Shown: one piece after another, positions 19,765-27,995 of the stretch | Layout of the letters: each line of letters starts with the position of its first letter | Numbering within the stretch: the stretch's first letter is position 1 | Source of the DNA: an uncultured Actinomycetes bacterium | Lineage (GTDB): Bacteria; Actinomycetota; Actinomycetes; Nanopelagicales; Nanopelagicaceae | DNA: 64,000 bases | Reading direction: 5' to 3' | Assembly (NCBI GenBank): GCA_903822425.1 | Contig: CAIJOY010000018.1 | Coordinates: 62,001-126,000 of the forward strand | Notes under the pieces: generated by a model | What the model was told of the DNA's origin: nothing | Database searches by the model: none | Seen by the model: the letters and a program-made list of their open reading frames with translations, nothing else | Made by a program: the position numbers and the translations under genes

Positions 19765-19805
19765 AAAAGAAGAGGGCGGACAGAAATGTCCGCCCTCTTC
19801 TTTTT
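19765..19805 (+). terminator. Strong intrinsic terminator between livK and livH
   Basis: A perfect 14-bp stem, 19769-19782 with 19787-19800, closed by a GAAA tetraloop and extended by AAAA/TTTT at the base, followed by the T run at 19801-19805. The strongest hairpin in the window. Being inside a transporter operon, it probably lets a large excess of livK mRNA over livHMGF accumulate, and the A/T symmetry lets it work on both strands. Confidence 0.93.
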
Positions 19806-19831
19806 ATCTACCAAAAATGCACTTATTGCCA

Positions 19832-19837
19832 TAGAAT
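19832..19837 (+). promoter_or_regulatory. Possible internal -10 box for livHMGF
   Basis: TAGAAT, 37 bases before the livH GTG, with no clear -35. It could give the permease genes independent transcription after the terminator. Confidence 0.3.
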
Positions 19838-19874
19838 TCTCAAAGCACCTTCGAACATTGCCAAGGGAGACCGC

Positions 19875-20915
19875 GTGAGTATCTTCACAAGTGGGTATCA
19901 AGCCAGACAACTTCGTCGACGTTATCTCGAAAGAAGTCTTGGAACGGTCGCCGCTTTTGCAATTCTCTTTTGGTTAACAATCAATTTTCTCAAGTCCCCT
20001 TCACAATTCTTTCAAGCTTCCTTAATCGGGTTGAGTAACGGAATCCTTTACGCTCTGATTGCGTTGGGATACACACTTGTGTACGGCATTATCGAGCTCA
20101 TTAATTTTGCTCACGGAGATCTCTTTATGCTTGGTGCGGTATTTTCCGCAAACTTCATTACGATCTGGTTTGGTAAAGAATCATCAGGCCCAAGCGCGTG
20201 GGGAGTATTCTTCCTGTGCTTGCTAGTTGTCATGACTTTGAGTGCGACAGTAAATGTCGGCATTGAACGATTCGCCTATAGACGACTCAGGCGAGCACCG
20301 AAATTAGCTCCATTGATTACCGCGGTTGGAGTCTCATTCTGTCTGCAATTTGTTGGTCTGCGTTGGAATGGTTCTGGACCAAAAACTTGGGACACTGTGC
20401 TGCCTGCGGGAGCTTTTCATATTTCAGGTGTGAGTATTGATTACACGACTCTGTTTTCATTCGCGGTAACTGTTCCACTCTTGCTTTTGATGAGTTGGAT
20501 CGTTACGCGCACGCGTCAGGGCAAAGCAATGCGCGCCACTGCCCAAGATCAAGATGCCGCTCGATTGATGGGCATAAACGTTGATCGTACGATCTCATTT
20601 ACTTTTGCGCTGGGTGGGGCATTAGCTGGAGCTGCTGGATTGCTCTTTCAGCAAACGCGAGGATTGACTTCTTATAACTTGGGTTATCAATTGGGTTTGA
20701 TTGCATTTACCTCGGCCGTTATGGGAGGTATTGGTAATTTACAAGGGGCAGTGCTCGGGGCCCTACTCATCGGATTAATTCAAGGTCTCAATGATGGCCT
20801 TCCTATTGGTCTTGGCCAACAGTGGTCTCAAACGGTAGTTTTCTCGATTCTCATTCTCTTGATGGCCTTTAGGCCCACAGGGTTGCTCGGTAAACCGACT
20901 ACGGAAAAGGTGTGA
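19875..20915 (+). CDS. livH: Branched-chain-type amino-acid ABC transporter permease
   Basis: A 346-aa LivH-family permease with about eight membrane spans. Conserved features: YALIALGYTLVYGI followed by INFAHGD (residues about 60-77), KAMRATAQDQDAARLMGIN (the EAA-like cytoplasmic loop contacting the ATPase), and GGIGNLQGAVLGALLIG. The start is GTG at 19875 behind AAGGGAGA. An N-terminal extension of about 25 residues precedes the first span. Overlaps livM at TGATG. Confidence 0.95.
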   Translation: MSIFTSGYQARQLRRRYLERSLGTVAAFAILFWLTINFLKSPSQFFQASLIGLSNGILYALIALGYTLVYGIIELINFAHGDLFMLGAVFSANFITIWFGKESSGPSAWGVFFLCLLVVMTLSATVNVGIERFAYRRLRRAPKLAPLITAVGVSFCLQFVGLRWNGSGPKTWDTVLPAGAFHISGVSIDYTTLFSFAVTVPLLLLMSWIVTRTRQGKAMRATAQDQDAARLMGINVDRTISFTFALGGALAGAAGLLFQQTRGLTSYNLGYQLGLIAFTSAVMGGIGNLQGAVLGALLIGLIQGLNDGLPIGLGQQWSQTVVFSILILLMAFRPTGLLGKPTTEKV

Positions 20916-22087
20916 TGGCCATGAGCAAAGTGAAGAAGCCTGTCAAGCCCGCTGCTAGTCAACGTACCTGGGCGATTGGTTTTATTATCGCTGCAGTTGT
21001 CATGTGGACTTTTTATACCTTCATCATGTTTCGCTTGCCGTATCAAGTTCAAACAATTTTTCAAAACTGGCTACCACCTACCAAACTGAATGAGGCTATG
21101 GTGTGGGTTATCTGTGCTTTAGGTCTAAACATTGTTGTGGGGTATGCGGGACTCTTAGATTTGGGATTCGTGGCATTTTGGGCGATCGGCGGATATAGCG
21201 CTGGTTGGTTCATGTCGGCATTTTTCCGCCAAGTAAACTGGCATGTATTTAGTACTGTCGAGCCCACCCTTCCCGGAATTCACATAAGTTTCTGGGGCGT
21301 TATCTTTATTGGTGGCTTAATCTGCGCATTCTTCGGGATCGTTATTGGTGCACCTACCTTGCGTTTAAAGAGTGATTATTTAGCGCTGGTAACTTTAGGA
21401 TTCGGTGAAATCATTCCTCAAGTATTTACCAATGGTGAAAATATTGCGGGGTTTAACATGTCGAACGGCACTAAGGGAATCTCGCCGGTTGATAACATCG
21501 GCGTTCCAGGACGCGCACTGGGACCTTTTGACTTTAGTTGGAAATTCACAATCTTTGCTTTGCTCACCGCCATGATGGTGTTTATTTCCTTGCGCTTGCG
21601 TACTGGCCGCCTGGGACGTGCCTGGTTAGCAATCCGAGAAGATGAGTTAGCAGCATCCATGATGGGAGTTCCACTTATGCGCACCAAGTTGGCGGCATAT
21701 TCTGTGGGGGCCTTCACTGGCGGAATTGGTGGCGTCGCATTTGCAACGCACGTCAATGGTGTCTTTGCTGACCGATTTAATTTCTCGATTTCAATTATTT
21801 TGTTAGCCATGGTGGTTCTGGGGGGCATGGGAAATGTGTGGGGAGTCATGGTCGGCGCCTTGGTCATTGCCTGGGTCAATTCCACTGGGCTTCAAGCTAT
21901 GGGCGATCTTGTGAACACTTCATTGCATACATCCATTAACTTTCCTTCCTACAACTTCGTCTTGTTCGGTGGAGTCCTCATTTTCATGATGCTCTTTAAA
22001 CGCGAAGGTTTGATCCCCGAATCTCGACTCAAAGCGATCATGCATGAAGGCGATGACGCCTCGGCCAACCTAGAAGGGCATCATTGA
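20915..22087 (+). CDS. livM: Branched-chain-type amino-acid ABC transporter permease
   Basis: Second permease, LivM family, 390 aa. Motifs: GLNIVVGYAGLLDLGFVAFWAIGGY, RLKSDYLALVTLGFGEI, the loop AWLAIREDELAASMMGV, and GGMGNVWGVMVGAL. The start is taken as ATG 20915 (sharing a base with the livH stop); GTG 20912 and ATG 20921 are also possible. The short cytoplasmic N terminus is lysine-rich. Pairs with LivH to form the membrane channel. Confidence 0.94.
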   Translation: MAMSKVKKPVKPAASQRTWAIGFIIAAVVMWTFYTFIMFRLPYQVQTIFQNWLPPTKLNEAMVWVICALGLNIVVGYAGLLDLGFVAFWAIGGYSAGWFMSAFFRQVNWHVFSTVEPTLPGIHISFWGVIFIGGLICAFFGIVIGAPTLRLKSDYLALVTLGFGEIIPQVFTNGENIAGFNMSNGTKGISPVDNIGVPGRALGPFDFSWKFTIFALLTAMMVFISLRLRTGRLGRAWLAIREDELAASMMGVPLMRTKLAAYSVGAFTGGIGGVAFATHVNGVFADRFNFSISIILLAMVVLGGMGNVWGVMVGALVIAWVNSTGLQAMGDLVNTSLHTSINFPSYNFVLFGGVLIFMMLFKREGLIPESRLKAIMHEGDDASANLEGHH

Positions 22088-22866
22088 TGACAAGCCCACT
22101 AGTTGCCCAGAACATCACAGTTAAATTTGGTGGTCTCACTGCTGTTAACGATGTCTCCTTTGATATTCCAGAAGGTAAAATCGTTAGCTTGATCGGCCCT
22201 AATGGTGCCGGAAAAACTACTTTTTTCAATGTACTCACTGGGCTCTATAAGCCAACAAGTGGAACGGTGCATTTTGGAGATCGTGACATCACTGCGACCC
22301 CACCGCACAAGATCGCTCAAGGTGGATTAGCGCGCACGTTCCAAAATATCAGGTTGTTTGGTTTGATGACGGCAGAAGAAAACGTTATGGTCGCCATGCA
22401 TTCACATTTGAAGTCCGGCATCCTTGCAACAGTCTTCGGGACACCACGCCAGCGTCGAGAAGAAAAGACTGCACATGAGGATGCAAAAGAGCTCTTGGAT
22501 TTTGTTGGGCTCGGGAAATGGTCGCGGGAGTACGCGCGAAATCTTTCCTACGGTGATCAACGTCGCCTGGAAGTTGCTCGCGCCTTGGCACTCAAGCCGA
22601 AAGTACTTTTGCTAGATGAACCAACTGCTGGCATGAATCCACAAGAATCTAAGACATTTATCGATTTCGTTTATCGCGTGCGCGATGAGAAGAAAGTTTC
22701 CATTCTCTTAATTGAGCACGATATGAGCGTTGTCATGTCGGTCTCAGAGAGAGTCACTGTTCTTGATCAAGGCGAAAAGATTGCCGAAGGCACGCCTGCA
22801 CAAATTAAATCCAACCAACGAGTGATCGAGGCATACCTCGGCAAAGCAAAGGGAGAGAAGGCATGA
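22087..22866 (+). CDS. livG: Branched-chain-type amino-acid ABC transporter ATP-binding protein
   Basis: ABC ATPase of 259 aa: Walker A GPNGAGKTT (about residues 37-45), signature LSYGDQRRLEVARAL, Walker B VLLLDEPTAGM, and H-loop LIEHDMSVVMSVSERV. The LivG-type insertion after the Q-loop (GLARTFQNIRLFGLMTAEENVMVAMH) is present. ATG 22087 shares a base with the livM stop. A TTG at 22084 is in frame but not preferred. Confidence 0.96.
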   Translation: MTSPLVAQNITVKFGGLTAVNDVSFDIPEGKIVSLIGPNGAGKTTFFNVLTGLYKPTSGTVHFGDRDITATPPHKIAQGGLARTFQNIRLFGLMTAEENVMVAMHSHLKSGILATVFGTPRQRREEKTAHEDAKELLDFVGLGKWSREYARNLSYGDQRRLEVARALALKPKVLLLDEPTAGMNPQESKTFIDFVYRVRDEKKVSILLIEHDMSVVMSVSERVTVLDQGEKIAEGTPAQIKSNQRVIEAYLGKAKGEKA

Positions 22867-23576
22867 GCGCTCTTCTTGAAGTAAAAGATTTGCAAGTGGC
22901 TTATGGATCTATTCTGGCTGTTAAAGGCCTGTCCTTGACGGTCAATCAAGGAGAAATCGTTACCTTGATCGGCTCTAATGGCGCGGGTAAATCAACCACA
23001 TTGCGCACAATATCTGGATTGCTCAAGCCGAAAGCTGGAACCATCACTTTTGAAGGTGAGCGCATTGACGGCAAAAGCGGGCATGACATTGTTTCAAAAG
23101 GTTTGTGTCAGTCACCTGAAGGTCGCCGTATTTTCCCTCGCATGTCGGTCCGCGAAAATTTAGATCTAGGAGCTTTTCTCCGTAATGACAAAGATGGAAT
23201 CGAAGCAGATCGTGAACGCGTGTTAGATCTCTTCCCTCGCTTGCGAGAACGCTATGAGCAAAAAGGCGGCACGATGTCTGGTGGAGAACAGCAGATGCTC
23301 GCAGTGGCTCGAGCAATGATGGGCGCTCCAAAACTTTTGCTTTTAGATGAACCCTCCATGGGTCTTGCTCCAGTTTTGGTAGATATGATTTTTGAAACAA
23401 TCATCAAAATTCGCGAACAAGGGATCACAATTTTGCTTATCGAGCAGAATGCAGCTGCAGCCCTTGAGGTCGCAGACCGCGCCTATGTTCTAGAATCTGG
23501 ACTCATCAAGATGAGCGGTAAAGCATCTGATCTTGCCAAGGATGAGGCAGTGACTAAAGCTTATCTAGGCGGCTAA
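22863..23576 (+). CDS. livF: Branched-chain-type amino-acid ABC transporter ATP-binding protein
   Basis: Second ABC ATPase, 237 aa, LivF-type: Walker A GSNGAGKST (37-45), the hallmark LCQSPEGRRIFPRMSVRENL, signature MSGGEQQMLAVARAMM, Walker B LLLLDEPSMGLAP, H-loop LIEQN. ATGA overlap with livG. Completes the operon; only three bases separate its stop from the stop of the convergent thioesterase gene. Confidence 0.96.
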   Translation: MSALLEVKDLQVAYGSILAVKGLSLTVNQGEIVTLIGSNGAGKSTTLRTISGLLKPKAGTITFEGERIDGKSGHDIVSKGLCQSPEGRRIFPRMSVRENLDLGAFLRNDKDGIEADRERVLDLFPRLRERYEQKGGTMSGGEQQMLAVARAMMGAPKLLLLDEPSMGLAPVLVDMIFETIIKIREQGITILLIEQNAAAALEVADRAYVLESGLIKMSGKASDLAKDEAVTKAYLGG

Positions 23577-23579
23577 TCT

Positions 23580-23993
23580 TTATCGCTGTGCCAAGATTAA
23601 ACAAGTAATCCGTGCGGTGCAGGTACGAGCGCCTTCATCGTTGGTGATAACAACTTCGTAACTGCACATTGTCTTCCCCAGCGAGATGGCCGTTGCTACT
23701 GCAGTGACAATTCCCTTAGTCGCAGACTTGTGATGTGTAGCATTAATATCCACTCCAACAATTTTGCGGTCTGGGCCTGCATGTAGTTGGGTGCCGATGG
23801 AACCCAGACTTTCGGCAAGCACCACATTAGCGCCACCATGCAACAGTCCTAATGGTTGGGTGTTGCCCTCCACGGGCATCGTTGCCACCAGTTTTTGCGG
23901 GCTGGCCTCAAGGATTTCAATCCCCATTTTTTTGTCTAACGCGCCGCTACCACGCACGCGCAAAACTTCCATGAAATCTGAATTCTCACTCAT
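23580..23993 (-). CDS. PaaI/hotdog-fold thioesterase
   Basis: A 137-aa hotdog protein of the PaaI/YbgC-EntH group: HGGANVVLAESLGSIGT (catalytic-type HGG...E region) and GVDINATHHKSATKG. Likely hydrolyses an acyl-CoA; substrate unknown. The start is taken as ATG 23993; ATG 23999 adds two residues. Minus-strand TAGGAT lies eight bases before ATG 23993, either a -10 box for a leaderless mRNA or an AGGA ribosome site. In Streptomyces, as I recall, a similar gene also lies between the liv genes and polA. Confidence 0.85.
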   Translation of the reverse strand: MSENSDFMEVLRVRGSGALDKKMGIEILEASPQKLVATMPVEGNTQPLGLLHGGANVVLAESLGSIGTQLHAGPDRKIVGVDINATHHKSATKGIVTAVATAISLGKTMCSYEVVITNDEGARTCTARITCLILAQR

Positions 23994-24018
23994 AAGCATG
24001 CATCCTATCTTGCGGACC

Positions 24019-24030
24019 TAGACTGCGCAT
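24019..24030 (+). promoter_or_regulatory. Leaderless-type -10 box before polA
   Basis: TAGACT at 24019-24024, six bases, then the polA ATG at 24031. Only 37 bases separate the divergent polA and thioesterase starts, leaving little room for a longer leader. No Shine-Dalgarno sequence is present. Confidence 0.6.
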
Positions 24031-26610
24031 ATGAGCAAACGCCTTCTCCTGATAGATGGCCATTCCATGGCGTATCGTGCTTTCCACGCTCTACCGGCAG
24101 AAAATTTCACCACTGCCACCGGCCAACACACCAACGCCATTTACGGCTTTGCAACCATGCTTATTTCCCTCTTGAAAGATCAAAAACCCACGCATATTGC
24201 TGTGGCTTTTGATGTTTCTCGCAAGACTTTCAGAACTGAAAAATTTCCTGAATACAAGGCTAACCGAGCAAAGACTCCTGATGAGTTTCGATCGCAAATG
24301 TCCTTTCTCCATGAATTAGTTAAGGCCTTCGGTATCTCGCAATTTGAAGTCGAAGGATTTGAGGCAGATGATATTTTGGCCACGCTTTCCACCCAAGCAG
24401 CAGCTGCGGGTCTTGAAGTGCTGATTTGTTCAGGGGATCGCGATACTTTCCAATTAGTTTCCAAGGATGTAACTGTTTTGTATCCCAAGCGAGGCGTAAG
24501 CGAGTTGGCACACATGACTCCAGAATCGGTATTAGAAAAATACGGCATGCCTCCAGCGAGCTACCCAGATTTTGCTGCCTTACGCGGAGACCCCAGTGAT
24601 AACTTGCCTTCATTACCCGGTGTGGGAGAAAAAACTGCTGCAAAATGGGTGGTCGAGTATGGCTCAATTACGAATTTGTTAGCTAACAAGGAAAAGATCA
24701 CAGGAAAAGTTGGTGATGCTCTTCGCGAAGGCGCGGAAGTTGTTCTGCGAAATCGTGAATTAACGCAATTGATCCACGATGTTCCACTAGGAATTTCCAT
24801 TGAATCTCTAATGTGGAACGGCGTCCATGGGTCAGAAGTTGCATCCCTTTTTGAAACCTTAGAATTTCGCACATTACTGGACCGGGTAAAGCCTCTATTG
24901 TCCCCATCTGGAGTGGATGTAGTGCCAGAGGCCGAACCTTTGTCGATGTTGGGCTTTGACATTGATGAGGCTATGAAAACTCCGGATGAATTAAGCGCTT
25001 TGATCTCCAAGCACGATGGACCTATTTCGATCACATATGAAATCGTGGGAGAAACGTTACACAAATACTGCGTCGCACTTTCTCCTGCGCAAGTCTATGT
25101 AGTTCACGCCTCGAACATGGGAGAGTGGGCTCAAAATGCAGCAATCTCGAAAATATTGCATGATGCAAAATCTCTTGAACGCATTCTCCCTTTAGAAGGT
25201 GTGAAATTTGATACTGCACTTGCTGCCTACCTTGTGAACCCTGGATTAAAAGTACAAAGTATCTCTGAACTATGTCAACGTTGGGGAAACGCGTTAGCAC
25301 CTGCAGCTGGTGATTTAGCTCAAGAAGCAGTGGCACTTTTCACTTTGGAAACCTCTTTGACACGGGAGATGAGTGAACGATCTGTAGCCGGGCTTTTCAA
25401 TGAATTAGAACTTCCTATTGCAGAGCTATTAGCCAAGATGGAACGCCGTGGAATAGGAGTGGATTCGGGCGCACTGGTAAAACTGCAGAAGTTCTTCACT
25501 CTGGAAGTAGAACGAGAAACTTTGGCAGCTTATGAATTGGCCGGTCACGAGTTCAATGTGGCATCACCGAAACAACTTCAAGTGGTTTTATTTGATGAGT
25601 TAAAGCTGCCAAAAACCAAAAAGATTAAGACAGGATTCACAACTGATGCAGAATCCCTCGATTGGCTCTTTGCAAAGACTGGATCTCCCATTCTCAAACA
25701 TCTTTTGCGGATTCGTGAAACGAACAAATTACGCACGACAATCGAAGGACTTCTTGCAGAAGTGTCTGGGGACAATAGAATTCACACCCATTTTCAGCAG
25801 ACAATTGCCGCAACTGGGCGTCTTTCATCAACTGGTCCTAACCTGCAAAATATTCCTGTTCGGACGGAAGAGGGACGCAAAATCCGCGATTGTTTTGTTT
25901 CTGGAGATGGATATCAATCTCTATTAACGGCAGATTACAGCCAAATCGAGATGCGAATTATGGCCCACCTCTCTGATGATGCGCACTTATTGAGAGCATT
26001 TAGCGAAGGGGAAGACTTGCACTCCACCATCGCATCTCAAGTTTTTGGAGTTGACCCATCGACGGTGACGCCAGAAATGCGACGGCAAACTAAAGCTATG
26101 TCATATGGATTGGCATATGGACTCTCGGCGTATGGACTCTCGGCGCAACTTTCAATTTCTCCACCAGAAGCGCAGGTTTTAATGGATAAGTATTTCGAGA
26201 GATTTGGTGGGATTCGCGATTATTTGACTACTGTGGTTGAACAGGCGCGCAAGGTTGGGTACACCGAAACCATACTGGGACGCCGTCGATACCTTCCAGA
26301 TTTACTTCATGATAATCGCCAACGTCGAGAAGTGGCCGAGAGGATGGCCCTCAATGCACCGATACAAGGATCTGCGGCCGACATAATCAAGGAAGCAATG
26401 CTTAAGGTTGAAACGGCAATCAACCAATCTCACCTTAAATCGCGACTGTTGCTTCAAGTGCACGATGAACTGATATTTGAAATAACGCAAGCCGAACGCG
26501 AAAAAATGGTGGAGTTGGTCACCACACAGATGGGTTCAGCTTTTGCCCTTAAAGCACCTCTAGCTGTCAGCATAGGAATTGGTAAGAGCTGGAACCAAGC
26601 AGCGCACTAA
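24031..26610 (+). CDS. polA: DNA polymerase I
   Basis: 859 aa. N-terminal 5'-3' exonuclease domain (about 1-290: LLLIDGHSMAYRAF, FEADDILATL, GDRDTFQLV, RGDPSDNLPSLPGVGEKTA); a degenerate 3'-5' exonuclease domain (about 310-460) where the first acidic metal pair is missing (ISITYEI at the place of the DTE motif); polymerase domain with LTADYSQIEMRIMAHLSDD, the O-helix RQTKAMSYGLAYGLSAYGL and LLQVHDELIFE. Loss of proofreading residues is normal for actinobacterial PolA. Used in Okazaki-fragment maturation and excision repair; the uvr genes are nearby. Confidence 0.98.
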   Translation: MSKRLLLIDGHSMAYRAFHALPAENFTTATGQHTNAIYGFATMLISLLKDQKPTHIAVAFDVSRKTFRTEKFPEYKANRAKTPDEFRSQMSFLHELVKAFGISQFEVEGFEADDILATLSTQAAAAGLEVLICSGDRDTFQLVSKDVTVLYPKRGVSELAHMTPESVLEKYGMPPASYPDFAALRGDPSDNLPSLPGVGEKTAAKWVVEYGSITNLLANKEKITGKVGDALREGAEVVLRNRELTQLIHDVPLGISIESLMWNGVHGSEVASLFETLEFRTLLDRVKPLLSPSGVDVVPEAEPLSMLGFDIDEAMKTPDELSALISKHDGPISITYEIVGETLHKYCVALSPAQVYVVHASNMGEWAQNAAISKILHDAKSLERILPLEGVKFDTALAAYLVNPGLKVQSISELCQRWGNALAPAAGDLAQEAVALFTLETSLTREMSERSVAGLFNELELPIAELLAKMERRGIGVDSGALVKLQKFFTLEVERETLAAYELAGHEFNVASPKQLQVVLFDELKLPKTKKIKTGFTTDAESLDWLFAKTGSPILKHLLRIRETNKLRTTIEGLLAEVSGDNRIHTHFQQTIAATGRLSSTGPNLQNIPVRTEEGRKIRDCFVSGDGYQSLLTADYSQIEMRIMAHLSDDAHLLRAFSEGEDLHSTIASQVFGVDPSTVTPEMRRQTKAMSYGLAYGLSAYGLSAQLSISPPEAQVLMDKYFERFGGIRDYLTTVVEQARKVGYTETILGRRRYLPDLLHDNRQRREVAERMALNAPIQGSAADIIKEAMLKVETAINQSHLKSRLLLQVHDELIFEITQAEREKMVELVTTQMGSAFALKAPLAVSIGIGKSWNQAAH

Positions 26611-26670
26611 GCTTTCCGCTTTTTTAGCATTCGGGAATTATCTTTTTAACGCTCCAGTCCTTGAGCGCAT

Positions 26671-27897
26671 TTAATGAGATGGAGAGGCATTTTCTTTCAT
26701 CGCATTCAAATCTTGTTCGGGAGTTGGAATTTTATTAGCCAGCGCAAGTCGTTCACGGCCGATTAATAAAACAATCAAACCCAAACCCACCGTGATCGTT
26801 GAAAAGGAAAGGCACACTCGTGGAGAGATGCTGTTGGACACCCAACCTCCTACCGCCGCACCAAATGACATGAAGGTTCCTTCTACAGTCCACAACCAAC
26901 CCAGTGAAGAAATTGCGCTACCGCGAGGACGCACTGCCTCCATCACTTCCAAATAGAAAACTTGTTGTGCGCCTCCACACAGACCTAAGCAGGCACCAAC
27001 AAGGGCCATACTCCAACCGGGATATGTGAAGGCAAGAGGCAGCATCACAATAAACCAGATGTAGTAGGTTCGAGTAAATACTTTCAGCGGAGAAGTTCTT
27101 TTGGAAACTAAACCACCAAGTAATCCACCAAAAATGTTTGCAACACCCATGACCGCCAGAATCCACGCGGTACGTCCGGGGACGCCTTCAATTGTGGCAA
27201 AAGCTGGGACGCCAACATCGAATGCACCCATACCAAAGCCAATGAAGCAACCTTCCAGCATCAACAAGCGAATTGCTGGACTTCGAAATAGGGATGAACC
27301 CGTCTTGCCTTTCTTTTCTGGTTTCCATTGCTTGGAGACATTTGTAAGTGCAAGTGCAGTCCCACCGATGAAAAGTAATACCGAGCACACTGCCAGCGCA
27401 CTGCCGGGATGACTCGAAAGCGCTAGCGTTGTAACGATTACAGGACCCAGTACTGTTGCAGCACTAATCACCGAAGTATCCAGGGCGTAGGCAATACGCA
27501 GATATTCCGCGGGAACAACACTTTTCCAAATTGGGCGAATCGAAAGATTAATTGGTGGCGAAGTGAGTCCTAGTAGAAATGAAAAAACTAAAATAGTGGT
27601 GCGCTCATGTGAAGCATTGAGGGCAAGAATCATGCAGGCATAGCAAGGTACGAAGAGTCTGAGAGGCCATTTGAAGCCCCACTTATCCATCAGTGATCCT
27701 CGAACTCCAGCAGTCATCGCTGATGAAAAAGATTCAAGACCTATAGCCAAACCCGCCACAGCAATGGATTTCGTAGCGCTTTCAGCTTTAAAAAATGTTC
27801 CTAACGCAATCATCCCGTAGGCCATCCGGGCTGGGAATGAGCTAATGAGCAGGACTTTGACATGGTCAAACTGCAGGAGTTGGCCGTAGCGATTCAT
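26671..27897 (-). CDS. MFS transporter of unknown substrate
   Basis: About 408 aa with roughly 12 hydrophobic segments, e.g. VLLISSFPARMAYGMIALGTFF at the N terminus and a central charged loop KQWKPEKKGKTGSS (near residue 195). The pattern is of the major facilitator superfamily (efflux type). The start is taken as ATG 27897, where the first span begins; the frame is open to 28059 but the extra 54 residues look non-coding and overlap rpsA. Minus-strand TATAGT lies ten bases before the ATG. Convergent with polA across a 60-bp gap holding only a weak 5-bp hairpin. Confidence 0.8.
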   Translation of the reverse strand: MNRYGQLLQFDHVKVLLISSFPARMAYGMIALGTFFKAESATKSIAVAGLAIGLESFSSAMTAGVRGSLMDKWGFKWPLRLFVPCYACMILALNASHERTTILVFSFLLGLTSPPINLSIRPIWKSVVPAEYLRIAYALDTSVISAATVLGPVIVTTLALSSHPGSALAVCSVLLFIGGTALALTNVSKQWKPEKKGKTGSSLFRSPAIRLLMLEGCFIGFGMGAFDVGVPAFATIEGVPGRTAWILAVMGVANIFGGLLGGLVSKRTSPLKVFTRTYYIWFIVMLPLAFTYPGWSMALVGACLGLCGGAQQVFYLEVMEAVRPRGSAISSLGWLWTVEGTFMSFGAAVGGWVSNSISPRVCLSFSTITVGLGLIVLLIGRERLALANKIPTPEQDLNAMKENASPSH

Positions 27898-27923
27898 GTC
27901 GAGGTCCACTATACCTGTGCGAA

Positions 27924-27953
27924 TTGACCATTGAGGAGGGCAAACCGTACCCT
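27924..27953 (+). promoter_or_regulatory. Probable rpsA promoter
   Basis: TTGACC (27924-27929), 18 bases, TACCCT (27948-27953). Start near 27960, leader about 36 bases with GGAG five bases before the TTG start at 27996. TACTTT at 27972 is an alternative -10. Confidence 0.45.
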
Positions 27954-27995
27954 TAGCCGCCCTATCCCTACTACTTTCTATCCCTACGGAGCAAC

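Noticed and set aside
26116-26145. Perfect 15-bp tandem repeat in polA
   Set aside because: It encodes the normal family O-helix motif (YGLSA twice), present in other actinobacterial PolA proteins; no sign of a fresh duplication.
26611-26670. Bidirectional terminator between polA and the MFS gene
   Set aside because: The only stem is CGCTC/GAGCG with no proper T run on either strand.
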